64,000 nt of DNA. Source: Flavobacterium lipolyticum. GTDB taxonomy: Bacteria; Bacteroidota; Bacteroidia; Flavobacteriales; Flavobacteriaceae. Position 1 is the stretch's first letter. Each line of letters opens with the position of its first letter. The position numbers were made by a program, and so were the translations under genes. Location: the NCBI RefSeq assembly GCF_020905335.1, contig NZ_JAJJMN010000001.1, positions 1,860,001 through 1,924,000 on the forward strand, in the 5' to 3' direction. Below are positions 14,238 to 23,460 of this stretch, piece by piece. The notes under the pieces were generated by a model. The model saw only the letters and a program-made list of their open reading frames with translations. It did not search any database and was not told the DNA's origin.

Positions 14238-17200
14238 TTTGTATTAAAATATTCTTGAACTTTTTGATTAAAATTCGAGCGCAAAGGTAGTGATTGTCTG
14301 TTTAATATCTCCACACTGTTTAAATATTCCAGTAATGAACTCGGCAACGCGTTTGTTCTGTTAGGAAATTCAGTCTTATTGGTTTCAGATTGACGCTTCG
14401 TATCTTGTCCTTGTTGCTGAACTGCGTTGTTTAACTTTAGTAATTCTTGCTGAATATTAAGGATACGTTGCAAGTTCTCATTCTTAAAACCTTTATTCAA
14501 AATTTGCTTTTCGGAAGCTTTCATCTGATCGATTACAGATTTACCCTCAGAGTCTAATCCTTTTTTAGCAAGTTCTTTTTGCAAGGCTTCACGTAATTTT
14601 ACTTGTTCTTTATAAATTTCCATGATTGCTTCAGCATCTCCTTCCCCATCATTATCCTTCATCTGCCCATTACTTTGACCTCCAATTTTATTTCCCTGAC
14701 CGGTTTTACCATCACCATTTTTACCTTTACCATCCTTTCCATTACTTTCTTTGCCTTCACCACTTTTTCCATCGCCCGGTTTATCACCCATTTTTTCACC
14801 GGATTTATCCCCAGGTTTATCTCCCGGTTTACTGCCAGACTTCATACCTTCTTTCATCTTATCTCCTAAACCTTTTTGTTTTTGGATAATATCCGGTAAT
14901 TGCATTCCTTGTCCATCACCCGGTTTTGGTTTTCCAGATCCCGGTTTCGACATAGACATCTGCATATTATTTAATAAATCACTCAAAAAATCTGCCAACT
15001 TATTTGCAGAAGAAACTGCATATTGCTGATGCGATACTCCTTTTGGAACCTGAACATCACTTAAACTTTCAATAGCTTTATCAATATTGTACTGTACATT
15101 TCCAATTTCTTTGGTTACATCTTCCGCAACTTTTGGATTACGAAGTGATAAAGCAAACAAACTGTCATCCACATATCTGAACTGTTGTTTCAAATTTTGC
15201 TGAATTTTAATGTTCTTCGTGTACGCTGACGAACCCAATTTCATTGTTCTAAATTGTTTCATCACATCTTCCTGCGACAAAGAATAAGCTAAAAGATTAT
15301 CCAGAATCTGACGAAGCATTGCTACATCTTCTTCCATTTGTTCTTGTTCGCCACCTTCCATACCGGCATCCATTTGTTCTGCCATACTTTTCATTTTTTT
15401 AGCAGCACTCTTTTGTTTTGGTTTAGCTGACGAAGAATTCTTTTTACTCAATTCTTCTGAAGCTTTCTGCAAATCATTCTTCACGTCTTTCTCCTTCGAA
15501 GCATCATTCGGAATGTCTAGTGGAGCTTTTAATGTTTTGTTTTCTTCTTTCAGATTCTTCAAATCTTCCTGAATTTTATCAAAATCTTTATTGATATCTT
15601 CTTGTTTGTCCTGCGTGTTTTCTTTGTCTTTATTTGAAAGCTGCTCTTGTTTGTCTGCAAGCTTGTTTAACTTTTCAGCAACTTGCTCTGCTTTCTTGGA
15701 TACATAAAAACGCTTGGTCAATTCAACCAATTGTTCTAAATTACGGGATTGGTTTTTACTAATCTGTTTGAATTTTTCCATCTTATCAAACAGATCTTCG
15801 CTATTCAATTTATCATTTAGATTCTTCAATTCCTCCATTAACTTCTGGTTTTTCTCCAGATCCTTTTCAGCATTGTCTAATCTCTTTTGCAAATCTTCAG
15901 CTGTTTTATCTTTCTTATCCGATTGAAACTTGTCCAGATTTTTATTCATCTTCTCTGTAAATTGTTTCATCAACTCGTCTTGTTGTTTCTGACGCTTGAT
16001 AAAATCATTTACTTTTTGCTGATCTTTAAACTCTAAATTCTCTTTCTCTTTACCGGCTTTCTGAATCTTGTCCATCTCAGAAAACTGTTTGGTTTGATTC
16101 TTTAAAGACTTCTCTAAACTATTAATGTTCTCATTCTGCTGTTGCAATTCCTTATCATGAATTTCATCAGTGGTAGCAACACGATCAGAAAACACAGAAG
16201 ACTTTGTACTTTTAAAACCATGTGGTGCATCGTTATCAAAAACTTCAAAATAGTATTCATAAGATACTCCCTCCTGCACTGCCAGATTGCTTGGAAAGTT
16301 AAAAACAAACTGATCAAATACTCCTGACTTCACAGGTATTGTTCCACGCTTGGCAGTGTTGGGTTTGTTTCTTTCATAATAAACAACCTGTAATTTAGAC
16401 AAACCATAATCATCGCCTAACCTACCCAGAACATAATTTTTATCTAACTTCAAACTATCCGGAGCTGGTGCTACATGAATTGATGGGTGCTGATCTTTGA
16501 TCACTGAGAGCTGATAATCCAGTTTTTCGTAGTTTTTGACCTTATTATTCGAGGTAAGAATTTGATATTCTGTATTTTGACTTATGTTTTTAGCCAATTT
16601 AAACTCATTTTGGTCTCTATTAAACTTAAAAAATGAATTTTCGCCCTTCCAAACGATCTCCTGAGTAGATTGTGTTTTCATTTTCCAGGTTACCAAAGTT
16701 CCTTCAGGTAGGATTGCATTACCTGTTCCCTGAATAATTTCAGCTTTCTTTTTTAAGTAAGATGGAAAATTAAGTACCATCTCAAAGTTCGCAATTGATG
16801 GAACTGTGATCACTTTCAATTCGTATTCTTCTGATGAAACTGTATTACCTTCAAAAGAGAAAGAAACATTTTCAACTGGCTTTTCAACTTTGAATTCAAA
16901 CTTTCCCGGTTGAGAAGATTCCATAAAATAACTTTCATTCCCTACATGAATCATAACATTTTCAGGAACGATCTTCCCAACAGATTCCATCTTGATAACA
17001 AAATCTTTGTTTTGTTCGGTTTGTAAATTCTGATTTAGAACAACAAATTTAAAAGGTGCCGGAGGCAAAAAGGTAGCATTAAAATGCACTACTCTATTTA
17101 AACTTTGTGAAATAATAGTACTGTTTCCTGAAATATAAAACACGGCAAAAAGCAAAACCGGAACGATTGCTAATGGCAAATACTTTTTATTATTGTTAAA

Positions 17201-17644
17201 ATTGATCGCATTTCCAAATGGAATCGGCTGTAAAGAATTGGCTTTTTGTTCTATTGAAGCCAGCATTAATTCCGAACTTTCGGCTGTATTGCCTGAAGCC
17301 GATAATTGCAAAAAGTTAGTCAGCTTATCACTTACCTCCGTAAAATGGTTTCCAATAATAGCCGAAGCCTGATTGTAATCTATTCCTTTTTGAAGTTTGA
17401 ATAACTTAAAAACGGGGAATAAAATAAATCGAAACAAAAGAAAAACTTCTACTCCAATAAATAACCAAAACAATACGGTTCTTCCAAATGGTTTCAACCA
17501 TAGAAAATACTCAATAAAAAGTGTCAAAAGAAAATACAATAATCCAAAACCCATAAAAAGAAGTCCTCCTTTTATCAATTCATTCGTATAATATTTTTTT
17601 ATAAACGCTTCTAATTTTTGATATATGGCAGATGTTGTTTTCAA
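14234..17644 (-). CDS. Large DUF4175-type membrane protein with coiled coil
   Basis: A 1136-aa protein. Two N-terminal membrane spans (about 25-47 and 54-77) and a third at about 155-172 precede an extracytoplasmic region to about residue 490. A long charged coiled coil (about 500-760) and further helices follow. A low-complexity stretch of G, K, D, P and S (about 915-1000, units such as GDKPGDK) lies before the C-terminus. I assign it to the DUF4175 group of Bacteroidota by this architecture; the function is not known. It is the first gene of an operon with ybeY (4-bp overlap). It may be an envelope scaffold, but that is a guess. Confidence 0.82.
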   Translation of the reverse strand: MKTTSAIYQKLEAFIKKYYTNELIKGGLLFMGFGLLYFLLTLFIEYFLWLKPFGRTVLFWLFIGVEVFLLFRFILFPVFKLFKLQKGIDYNQASAIIGNHFTEVSDKLTNFLQLSASGNTAESSELMLASIEQKANSLQPIPFGNAINFNNNKKYLPLAIVPVLLFAVFYISGNSTIISQSLNRVVHFNATFLPPAPFKFVVLNQNLQTEQNKDFVIKMESVGKIVPENVMIHVGNESYFMESSQPGKFEFKVEKPVENVSFSFEGNTVSSEEYELKVITVPSIANFEMVLNFPSYLKKKAEIIQGTGNAILPEGTLVTWKMKTQSTQEIVWKGENSFFKFNRDQNEFKLAKNISQNTEYQILTSNNKVKNYEKLDYQLSVIKDQHPSIHVAPAPDSLKLDKNYVLGRLGDDYGLSKLQVVYYERNKPNTAKRGTIPVKSGVFDQFVFNFPSNLAVQEGVSYEYYFEVFDNDAPHGFKSTKSSVFSDRVATTDEIHDKELQQQNENINSLEKSLKNQTKQFSEMDKIQKAGKEKENLEFKDQQKVNDFIKRQKQQDELMKQFTEKMNKNLDKFQSDKKDKTAEDLQKRLDNAEKDLEKNQKLMEELKNLNDKLNSEDLFDKMEKFKQISKNQSRNLEQLVELTKRFYVSKKAEQVAEKLNKLADKQEQLSNKDKENTQDKQEDINKDFDKIQEDLKNLKEENKTLKAPLDIPNDASKEKDVKNDLQKASEELSKKNSSSAKPKQKSAAKKMKSMAEQMDAGMEGGEQEQMEEDVAMLRQILDNLLAYSLSQEDVMKQFRTMKLGSSAYTKNIKIQQNLKQQFRYVDDSLFALSLRNPKVAEDVTKEIGNVQYNIDKAIESLSDVQVPKGVSHQQYAVSSANKLADFLSDLLNNMQMSMSKPGSGKPKPGDGQGMQLPDIIQKQKGLGDKMKEGMKSGSKPGDKPGDKSGEKMGDKPGDGKSGEGKESNGKDGKGKNGDGKTGQGNKIGGQSNGQMKDNDGEGDAEAIMEIYKEQVKLREALQKELAKKGLDSEGKSVIDQMKASEKQILNKGFKNENLQRILNIQQELLKLNNAVQQQGQDTKRQSETNKTEFPNRTNALPSSLLEYLNSVEILNRQSLPLRSNFNQKVQEYFNTK

Positions 17645-17781
17645 AATGAATCTCTTTTATTTATAACCTATAAAAGTAGTAATTTTAATAATACCTTTTA
17701 AGATTCTAAGTTACTAAGGCGCTAAGCTTTCAGGAGGCAAAAATCTAAAATCGACATTCTTAAATCTAAAATCATAAACCG

Positions 17782-17789
17782 TATCTTTG
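17782..17789 (+). promoter_or_regulatory. Predicted -7 box of gltX
   Basis: TATCTTTG, 17 nt before the gltX ATG. Confidence 0.6.
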
Positions 17790-17806
17790 CATCAAAATTT
17801 AAACAA

Positions 17807-19333
17807 ATGTCAAAGCAAGTTCGTGTGCGTTTTGCACCAAGTCCAACTGGACCATTACATATTGGCGGTGTTCGTACTGCTCTATTTAATTATTTATTTG
17901 CAAAAAAACATAACGGTGTTTTTTATCTGAGAATTGAAGATACAGATCAGACTCGTTTTGTTCCAGGTGCTGAAGCTTATATTATGGAAGCGCTGGAATG
18001 GTTAGGAATTGCTCCTGAAGAAACGGTTGGAAAAAATGAAAAATTTGGTCCGTACAGACAGAGTGATCGTAAAGAAATATACCAAAAATATGCCGATCAA
18101 TTGATCCAATCTGGCTGGGCATACTATGCATTTGATACTCCGGAAGCACTGGATGCACACAGAAAGCAACACGAAGCTGAAGGAAAAACGTTTATATACA
18201 ATCATCATAACCGTGAAAAGTTGGATACTTCTTTGGTAATTTCTGCAGATGAAGCTGCTGCAAGAATTGCCAATGGCGAACATTATGTCATTCGTTTTAA
18301 AACTCCGGTTGATGAAACTTTACATTTAAAAGATATTATTCGTGGTGATGTAAAATTTGAAACCAATTTATTGGATGATAAAGTATTATTCAAAAGCGAC
18401 GGAATGCCAACGTATCACTTAGCCAATATTGTAGATGATCATTTAATGGAAACTTCACATGTAATTCGTGGTGAAGAATGGTTACCTTCTATGCCTCTTC
18501 ACGTTTTATTGTACAGAGCTTTTGGCTGGGATGCTCCTGAATTTGCGCACTTACCTTTGATTTTAAAACCGGTTGGAAACGGAAAATTATCTAAAAGAGA
18601 CGGTGACAAATTAGGATTTCCTGTGTTTCCGTTGGAATGGAAAACGGAAGAAAGCATTTCATCCGGCTACAGAGAAAAAGGATTTTTCCCGGAAGCAGTT
18701 GTAAACTTCCTGGCTTTGTTAGGATGGAACGACGGAACGGACAAGGAAATATTTTCTCTAGAAGAATTAGTAGCCTCTTTTGATTTGAACAGAGTTCATA
18801 AAGCGGGAGCAAAATTCGATCCTGAGAAAAACAAATGGTTCAATCACCAGCATCTTATCCAACAAAATGATGCCGATTTAGCAAAAAGTTTCTCTTCTAT
18901 TTTAGAAGAAAAAGGCTTCTCTTCCTTCGTCTCCGCTCAGGAAGACATTGCAAAGCTTACAAGAATTGTTTCACTGATTAAAGAACGAGCTAATTTTGTT
19001 TCAGAATTTTGGGATTTAACGGATTTCTTTTTTCAGGCACCTATGTCTTATGATGAAAAAGCAAGTAAAAACTGGAAGGAAGAGACACCAGCTTTAATGC
19101 AAGAATTAATTTCGGTTGTAGAAAATATTGAAGATTTTACTTCAGCCAATATTGAAACCATTGTAAAAGACTGGCTGACTAAAAATGAAATTGGTATGGG
19201 GAAAGTCATGCAGCCTTTCAGACTTAGTTTGGTTGGAGCACTAAAAGGTCCTCACCTATTTGACATTGTTGAAATCATTGGAAAAGAAGAAACTATTTCG
19301 AGAATTCAAAAAGCCATTTCAATATTGAAATAA
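17807..19333 (+). CDS. gltX: Glutamate--tRNA ligase
   Basis: A 508-aa class I synthetase that charges tRNA-Glu. HIGH motif PSPTGPLHIGGVRTALFNYL begins at residue 12; the KMSKS counterpart is KLSKRDGDKLGFPV (about 262). The C-terminal anticodon-binding helical domain is complete. The genome also encodes glnS (23461-25578), so Gln-tRNA does not need transamidation and GltX is expected to be discriminating. It is monocistronic with its own promoter and a terminator at 19475. Confidence 0.97.
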   Translation: MSKQVRVRFAPSPTGPLHIGGVRTALFNYLFAKKHNGVFYLRIEDTDQTRFVPGAEAYIMEALEWLGIAPEETVGKNEKFGPYRQSDRKEIYQKYADQLIQSGWAYYAFDTPEALDAHRKQHEAEGKTFIYNHHNREKLDTSLVISADEAAARIANGEHYVIRFKTPVDETLHLKDIIRGDVKFETNLLDDKVLFKSDGMPTYHLANIVDDHLMETSHVIRGEEWLPSMPLHVLLYRAFGWDAPEFAHLPLILKPVGNGKLSKRDGDKLGFPVFPLEWKTEESISSGYREKGFFPEAVVNFLALLGWNDGTDKEIFSLEELVASFDLNRVHKAGAKFDPEKNKWFNHQHLIQQNDADLAKSFSSILEEKGFSSFVSAQEDIAKLTRIVSLIKERANFVSEFWDLTDFFFQAPMSYDEKASKNWKEETPALMQELISVVENIEDFTSANIETIVKDWLTKNEIGMGKVMQPFRLSLVGALKGPHLFDIVEIIGKEETISRIQKAISILK

Positions 19334-19339
19334 TTATTC

Positions 19340-19465
19340 TACCATTAAGATATTAAGTTAATTAAGTTTCTTTGCCAATAAAAATTGATAACTTTCTAAG
19401 TTCATAAAGCTTAACTTAATTCTCTTGAAAAAGTTTGACTTAACTCTCTTAATATCTTAATGGTA
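19340..19465. repeat. 126-bp MITE-like inverted repeat element
   Basis: An 18-bp perfect terminal inverted repeat (TACCATTAAGATATTAAG at 19340-19357 and its complement at 19448-19465) encloses about 90 bp with no coding potential. It lies between the gltX stop and its terminator, so it would be transcribed as a long hairpin in the 3' UTR. Confidence 0.7.
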
Positions 19466-19474
19466 AAAAAAACA

Positions 19475-19515
19475 AACGCTAAGTAACATCAAACAAATGT
19501 TCTTAGCGTTTTTTT
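19475..19515 (+). terminator. gltX terminator
   Basis: AACGCTAAG / CTTAGCGTT stem followed by seven T. Confidence 0.8.
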
Positions 19516-19584
19516 AATGTTTTAAAAATTTAAATTGGAAGAATATTCGTAATTTACAACATCAAAAACTAAATCATTATCACC

Positions 19585-20568
19585 ATGAGTACAGCATTTA
19601 TTATCATTTTAGTCCTGGCATTTTTTATACTAATGTCCTCCTTCTTTACCGTGAAACAACAATCGTCGGTAATTATAGAAAGATTTGGAAAATTTTTAAG
19701 CGTAAGAAATTCAGGATTGCAATTAAAAATTCCTTTGGTTGACCGATTGGCCGGACGTGTTAATCTTAAAATACAACAGTTAGATGTTATTATTGAAACC
19801 AAAACCAGAGACAACGTTTTCATAAAAATGAAAGTTTCGGTACAATTTAAAGTTATTCAGGAAAAAGTATATGATGCTTTTTATAAGTTAGAATATCCAC
19901 ACGATCAGATTACTGCTTATGTATTTGATGTGGTTCGTGCCGAAGTTCCTAAACTAAAACTGGATGACGTTTTTGAAAGAAAAGATGACATTGCTATTGC
20001 CGTAAAAAGAGAATTGAATGAAGCGATGACTACTTATGGTTATGATATCATCAATACTTTGGTGACTGATATTGATCCTGACATTCAGGTAAAAAATGCC
20101 ATGAACAGAATTAATGCTGCTGACAGAGAAAAAACTGCTGCTGAATTTGAAGCCGAAAGTTCCAGAATCAGAATCGTTGCAAAAGCAAAAGCCGAAGCCG
20201 AAAGTAAACGTTTACAAGGTCAAGGTATTGCAGATCAGCGTCGTGAAATTGCCAGAGGTCTTGTAGAAAGTGTTGAAGTTTTAAACAATGTAGGTATCAA
20301 TTCTCAGGAAGCTTCTGCCCTAATTGTAGTTACACAACATTATGATACCTTACAGGCAATTGGTGCTGATGCCAATTCGAACCTAATCTTGTTACCAAAT
20401 TCTCCACAAGCCGGAAGTGATATGCTCAACAATATGGTTGCTTCTTTTACAGCTTCTAACCAGGTTGGTGAAATGATGAAAAAAACGAACAAAAAAATTG
20501 AGAAAATAAAACCAATCGAACCACAACAGTCTGGTTATGAAGATGACATTCAACCAGAAATAAAATAA
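19585..20568 (+). CDS. SPFH/Band 7 (stomatin-like) membrane protein
   Basis: A 327-aa protein. An N-terminal membrane span (about 4-20) is followed by the SPFH domain (about 22-190; VKQQSSVIIERFGKF, LKIPLVDRL). A helical region rich in Ala and Glu (about 178-225, AKAKAEAESKRLQGQGIADQRR) completes the stomatin/QmcA pattern. Such proteins form membrane-microdomain oligomers and often regulate FtsH-type proteases. No NfeD partner lies next to it. It is convergent with the operon at 20589-21648 and shares its terminator. Confidence 0.92.
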   Translation: MSTAFIIILVLAFFILMSSFFTVKQQSSVIIERFGKFLSVRNSGLQLKIPLVDRLAGRVNLKIQQLDVIIETKTRDNVFIKMKVSVQFKVIQEKVYDAFYKLEYPHDQITAYVFDVVRAEVPKLKLDDVFERKDDIAIAVKRELNEAMTTYGYDIINTLVTDIDPDIQVKNAMNRINAADREKTAAEFEAESSRIRIVAKAKAEAESKRLQGQGIADQRREIARGLVESVEVLNNVGINSQEASALIVVTQHYDTLQAIGADANSNLILLPNSPQAGSDMLNNMVASFTASNQVGEMMKKTNKKIEKIKPIEPQQSGYEDDIQPEIK

Positions 20569-20573
20569 TTAAC

Positions 20574-20610
20574 AAAAGAAAAAGAGGCTTATTTGCCTCT
20601 TTTTCTTTTT
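20574..20610. terminator. Bidirectional terminator
   Basis: AAAAGAAAAAGAGGC / GCCTCTTTTTCTTTT, an almost perfect 15-bp stem between convergent genes. Confidence 0.88.
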
Positions 20611-20843
20611 ATAAACCAATTGATAATATAGGGTAAAATGGATTGTAAAATTTGTGGATACGAATTGAAGAAATACTCTTTATAAGAAGAAAATACTCCG
20701 TTAATTACATTTTGTGGTGTTATAGACTCCTTAGTTTTTTGAAAACTTAATACTAATTTTTGGTAATTAATATCTTTCTCCAATTTCAGAATTTCTAAAT
20801 CTCTCTCGATTTCAGCGTATGATGAATATTTTTTTGTTTCCAT
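20589..20843 (-). CDS. Small protein, DUF6327-like
   Basis: An 84-aa protein with a charged helical N-terminus (MAETKK-type opening, YAEIERDLEILKLEKDI) and an amphipathic or hydrophobic C-terminus (ILQSILPYIINWFIKRKRGK). It resembles the DUF6327 family of Flavobacteriia from memory; function unknown. It is the last gene of a three-gene operon (YtxH protein, holin-like protein, this protein) and starts 2 nt after the previous stop. The operon context suggests an envelope or stress role. Confidence 0.65.
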   Translation of the reverse strand: METKKYSSYAEIERDLEILKLEKDINYQKLVLSFQKTKESITPQNVINGVFSSYKEYFFNSYPQILQSILPYIINWFIKRKRGK

Positions 20844-20845
20844 AA

Positions 20846-21196
20846 TTAATCATTAAAAAATATTTCTGAAAATTTCTCCAAAATTGGTCCTTCTACAAAC
20901 TTATCTTTTACAAAGAAAAGTAGTATTGTGGCCAAAAGATAGATCCCTCCTACTGCTAGAAATCCTAAAGTGTAACTTCCAAACCAATTGCTAAAAGCGA
21001 ATGCTGCTGCAACAGATCCAAAAAGTAATACCATTCCAACACACAATAAAATCAAAGTAAACTTAAAAATCAGAGTGGTCGATTTCATTGCGACCTTAAA
21101 ACCCCAAAGTTTATAGTAGGCCAAATGACTGTCGAGATAAATTTTAGCCTGATCCTGAATATTTTCAGTATTCTCTTTTAATTCTTCAAAAGCCAT
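20846..21196 (-). CDS. Phage-holin-like membrane protein (Holin-X type)
   Basis: A 116-aa protein from the ATG at 21196 (MAFEELKENTENIQDQ). An upstream in-frame ATG at 21226 is possible but adds an atypical tail. Two membrane spans (about 50-75 and 82-102) follow an amphipathic N-terminal helix. This is the pattern of the putative Actinobacterial Holin-X/phage_holin_3_6 family, which is common in Bacteroidota chromosomes and not evidence of a prophage. It is the middle gene of the operon with the YtxH protein. Confidence 0.75.
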   Translation of the reverse strand: MAFEELKENTENIQDQAKIYLDSHLAYYKLWGFKVAMKSTTLIFKFTLILLCVGMVLLFGSVAAAFAFSNWFGSYTLGFLAVGGIYLLATILLFFVKDKFVEGPILEKFSEIFFND

Positions 21197-21321
21197 AGTT
21201 GTAGTTTTGGTTAAAAAAAGAAGCACAAAACTTATGATTCAAAATTGGCATTTGATTATTCTAAGAATAAAATAACCGAAACAATCCAACAAATCATTCT
21301 AAGCTTTGTGCTTCCGGATTA

Positions 21322-21648
21322 TTATTTCTGAAGTTTAGCGTTTTGTGCTTTTAAATCAGCCAGTTTAGCTTCTAAAAAACTAATTACTTCTTCTGTTTTA
21401 TAACTCATATTGGAAAGCAGCTCTCCATAAGTTCCATCTAAATTTTCTTTTGCATGCGTAAACTTTTCACGCAGTACTTCAGAACTTGCTGAAAGTGAAT
21501 CTTTTAAATTATGAGCTGCATCATCTAAACCTTCTTTAAGTTTAGCACGGGTTTTAGATCCTTTATCGGGAGCAAATAAAATTCCAATCGCTGCACCAGC
21601 GGCCGCAGCACCTATGATTGCTGCTACAGTATTTAGATTCTTTGACAT
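21322..21648 (-). CDS. YtxH domain protein
   Basis: A 108-aa protein. A Gly/Ala-rich membrane segment (VAAIIGAAAAGAAIGILFAP, residues 8-27) is followed at once by DKGSKTRAKLKEG, the YtxH signature, and then by a helical tail. YtxH proteins are linked to general stress in Firmicutes; in Bacteroidota the role is unknown. First gene of the three-gene operon. Confidence 0.85.
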   Translation of the reverse strand: MSKNLNTVAAIIGAAAAGAAIGILFAPDKGSKTRAKLKEGLDDAAHNLKDSLSASSEVLREKFTHAKENLDGTYGELLSNMSYKTEEVISFLEAKLADLKAQNAKLQK

Positions 21649-21738
21649 AATATTTAATTTAAGTGATCAATAAAGGTACTCTTTTTTTAAACTATAAAAT
21701 ATTGACTTGATGATATTTAATAAAAGTTAACACAAAAT

Positions 21739-22218
21739 TTAATACGCATAAGCTACTGCTTCATACTTTCCATCTGCTTTTTCAACAATGCTCACAAATG
21801 GGTATCCGTTTGAAGCCGATTTTGTTTTTATTCTCATCGCAGTTTGTTTCTGATTTGCAAGTGGAGACTCTCCTTTTGTCTTAGTGGAGACTCCCGAAAA
21901 ATTAGCCACCTGTTTCAAACCGGCTGTTTTCTCCTGAGACAAAACTGTCACCAATTTGTAATCTGATTTAGAATCAACCAGAACTTTATCACTAATTTTT
22001 TTAGTTTCTTTTGTTTCTTTATTGGTCAATTGTGAAACTGCGTACTTGCTAATTTTCTGTTCTTCTCTACTCCTATCTAATGAATAATAAATTAAATCAT
22101 TTTCCTGTTTGATAAAATTAACATCCAATTGTTCTCCATTGTGTTTTGTAATTTGGTGCGTCTGACCAATTGCAAGATTTGCAAATAAAAACGACAGTGT
22201 AATAATAATATTTTTCAT
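21739..22218 (-). CDS. Secreted protein of unknown function
   Basis: A 159-aa protein with a signal peptide (MKNIIITLSFLFANLAIGQ, cleavage about residue 18). I do not recognise it. The mature part begins with a short beta pattern (HNGEQLDVNFIKQENDLIYYSLD) seen in small Bacteroidota periplasmic proteins. The C-terminus ends in YPFVSIVEKADGKYEAVAYAY. Monocistronic; its upstream side is the long gene-free stretch. Confidence 0.65.
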   Translation of the reverse strand: MKNIIITLSFLFANLAIGQTHQITKHNGEQLDVNFIKQENDLIYYSLDRSREEQKISKYAVSQLTNKETKETKKISDKVLVDSKSDYKLVTVLSQEKTAGLKQVANFSGVSTKTKGESPLANQKQTAMRIKTKSASNGYPFVSIVEKADGKYEAVAYAY

Positions 22219-23413
22219 AACTAAATAAATTTAAATTGTTTGCAGCCAAAAATTGAAAATAAAAATTTGAAACTATACAGTATGAATAATTCTATGATTT
22301 TTAACATTATGAAACTACTTTGAAAAAATACTTATCTACTAAAGTATTATCAAAATGAGATCACAATGAAAATTAGAATATAAAACGATTGGCAAGAATT
22401 CATTTCTAGAATTAAAACTAAAGTAAAAATGAATCATTTTTAAACTTTACCCCAACTCCCTTTTCGATTCTCAACTTTCGTTTTAAATTATCGAAAAACC
22501 ATTTTCAATTTGACATTTGTATAAAAATACAAACTTTATAAACAATTGTGTGTTAATAACCCGTTAAACTGAGAAAAATAACATTAAAAACTAAAATAAA
22601 GACCTTAAATCAACGATTATTCAATAAATGAATTAGGAGATGGAAGAAATAAAAAATCACCATAAAACTACTCTATTAAAGTCATTTTTAATCTACAACA
22701 TCTATAATTTTTAATAATAAAATAGTTTTTATAAATAATAGATAAAAACATGATAAAATAAAAAATTAATAATTAAAATAAATAACAAGCTAACTGGTCA
22801 AAATTCCCATTTAAATCTGTCTTTTCAACCAAATTATTCTTGCGATTTATAAAAATTAGGTAACTCCGAATTTTGCGAGCAAAAATGAGTCCTCAATCTA
22901 AAAAATATACCCAAAAAATAGCTAAAATTAATATTAGCTTAAATTTTGAATCATTTTTTAAAAGATGATAAATAACTCCACTGATTTTTTATTATCTCTT
23001 AAATTTAATTTATGAAAGTCATTTTTAATCTATAAAAACTATAAAATTAAAAAAATAAATAAATTGTATAAATAATAAGTAAAAACTTAATTTTAATAAA
23101 AATAATAGATAAAACTAATTATTATACTTTTCACTTTTCATTTTGCTTCAAAAGTGATACGACTGAATAAATTCTTTGGAAAATTTGCAAAATCGGTCGA
23201 ATTCTTAACTTTTTACAGAATGTAATGCTCAAAAGCAGTAAATCGGACTAAAATAAAAGCTAAAATTAAAATAAAGCTAAATTTTTAACTGTTTTTATAA
23301 AGATGATAAATGAATCGAAAGAAGTTTTTTTTTAGCTTAAAATCAACTTATGAAGGTTGTTTTTAATCTAAAAAAATTATGAATTTTAAAAAATTAATAG
23401 AAAACATAAATAA
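22219..23413. repeat. Gene-free 1.2-kb stretch with three diverged 338-bp tandem repeats
   Basis: I see no credible gene here. From about 22660 the sequence repeats with a period of 337-338 bp. The core AAAGTCATTTTTAATCT occurs at 22678 and 23015, and AAGGTTGTTTTTAATCT at 23353. GCTAAAATTA recurs at 22921 and 23259, and AAAGATGATA at 22961 and 23299. The copies are diverged and the third is partial. The complement of the core also occurs in the duplicated pair at 9778 and 10148, so this may be a dispersed family. 22219-22660 is AT-rich with nothing I can name. Confidence 0.7.
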
Positions 23414-23442
23414 TAAAAAAAGCGCTTATAAAAAGCGCTTTT
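23414..23442 (-). terminator. glnS terminator
   Basis: AAAAGCGCTT / AAGCGCTTTT stem followed on the reverse strand by a T run, about 20 nt after the glnS stop. Confidence 0.8.
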
Positions 23443-23460
23443 CAATAGATTATTTTGATA

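Noticed and set aside
14603..15029. Several overlapping + strand open frames opposite the DUF4175-type gene
   Set aside because: Phe/Ser/Pro-rich complements of the low-complexity G/K/D region; no start context.
20846..21226. Prophage remnant, based on the holin-like gene
   Set aside because: No other phage gene nearby; this holin-like family is chromosomal in Bacteroidota.
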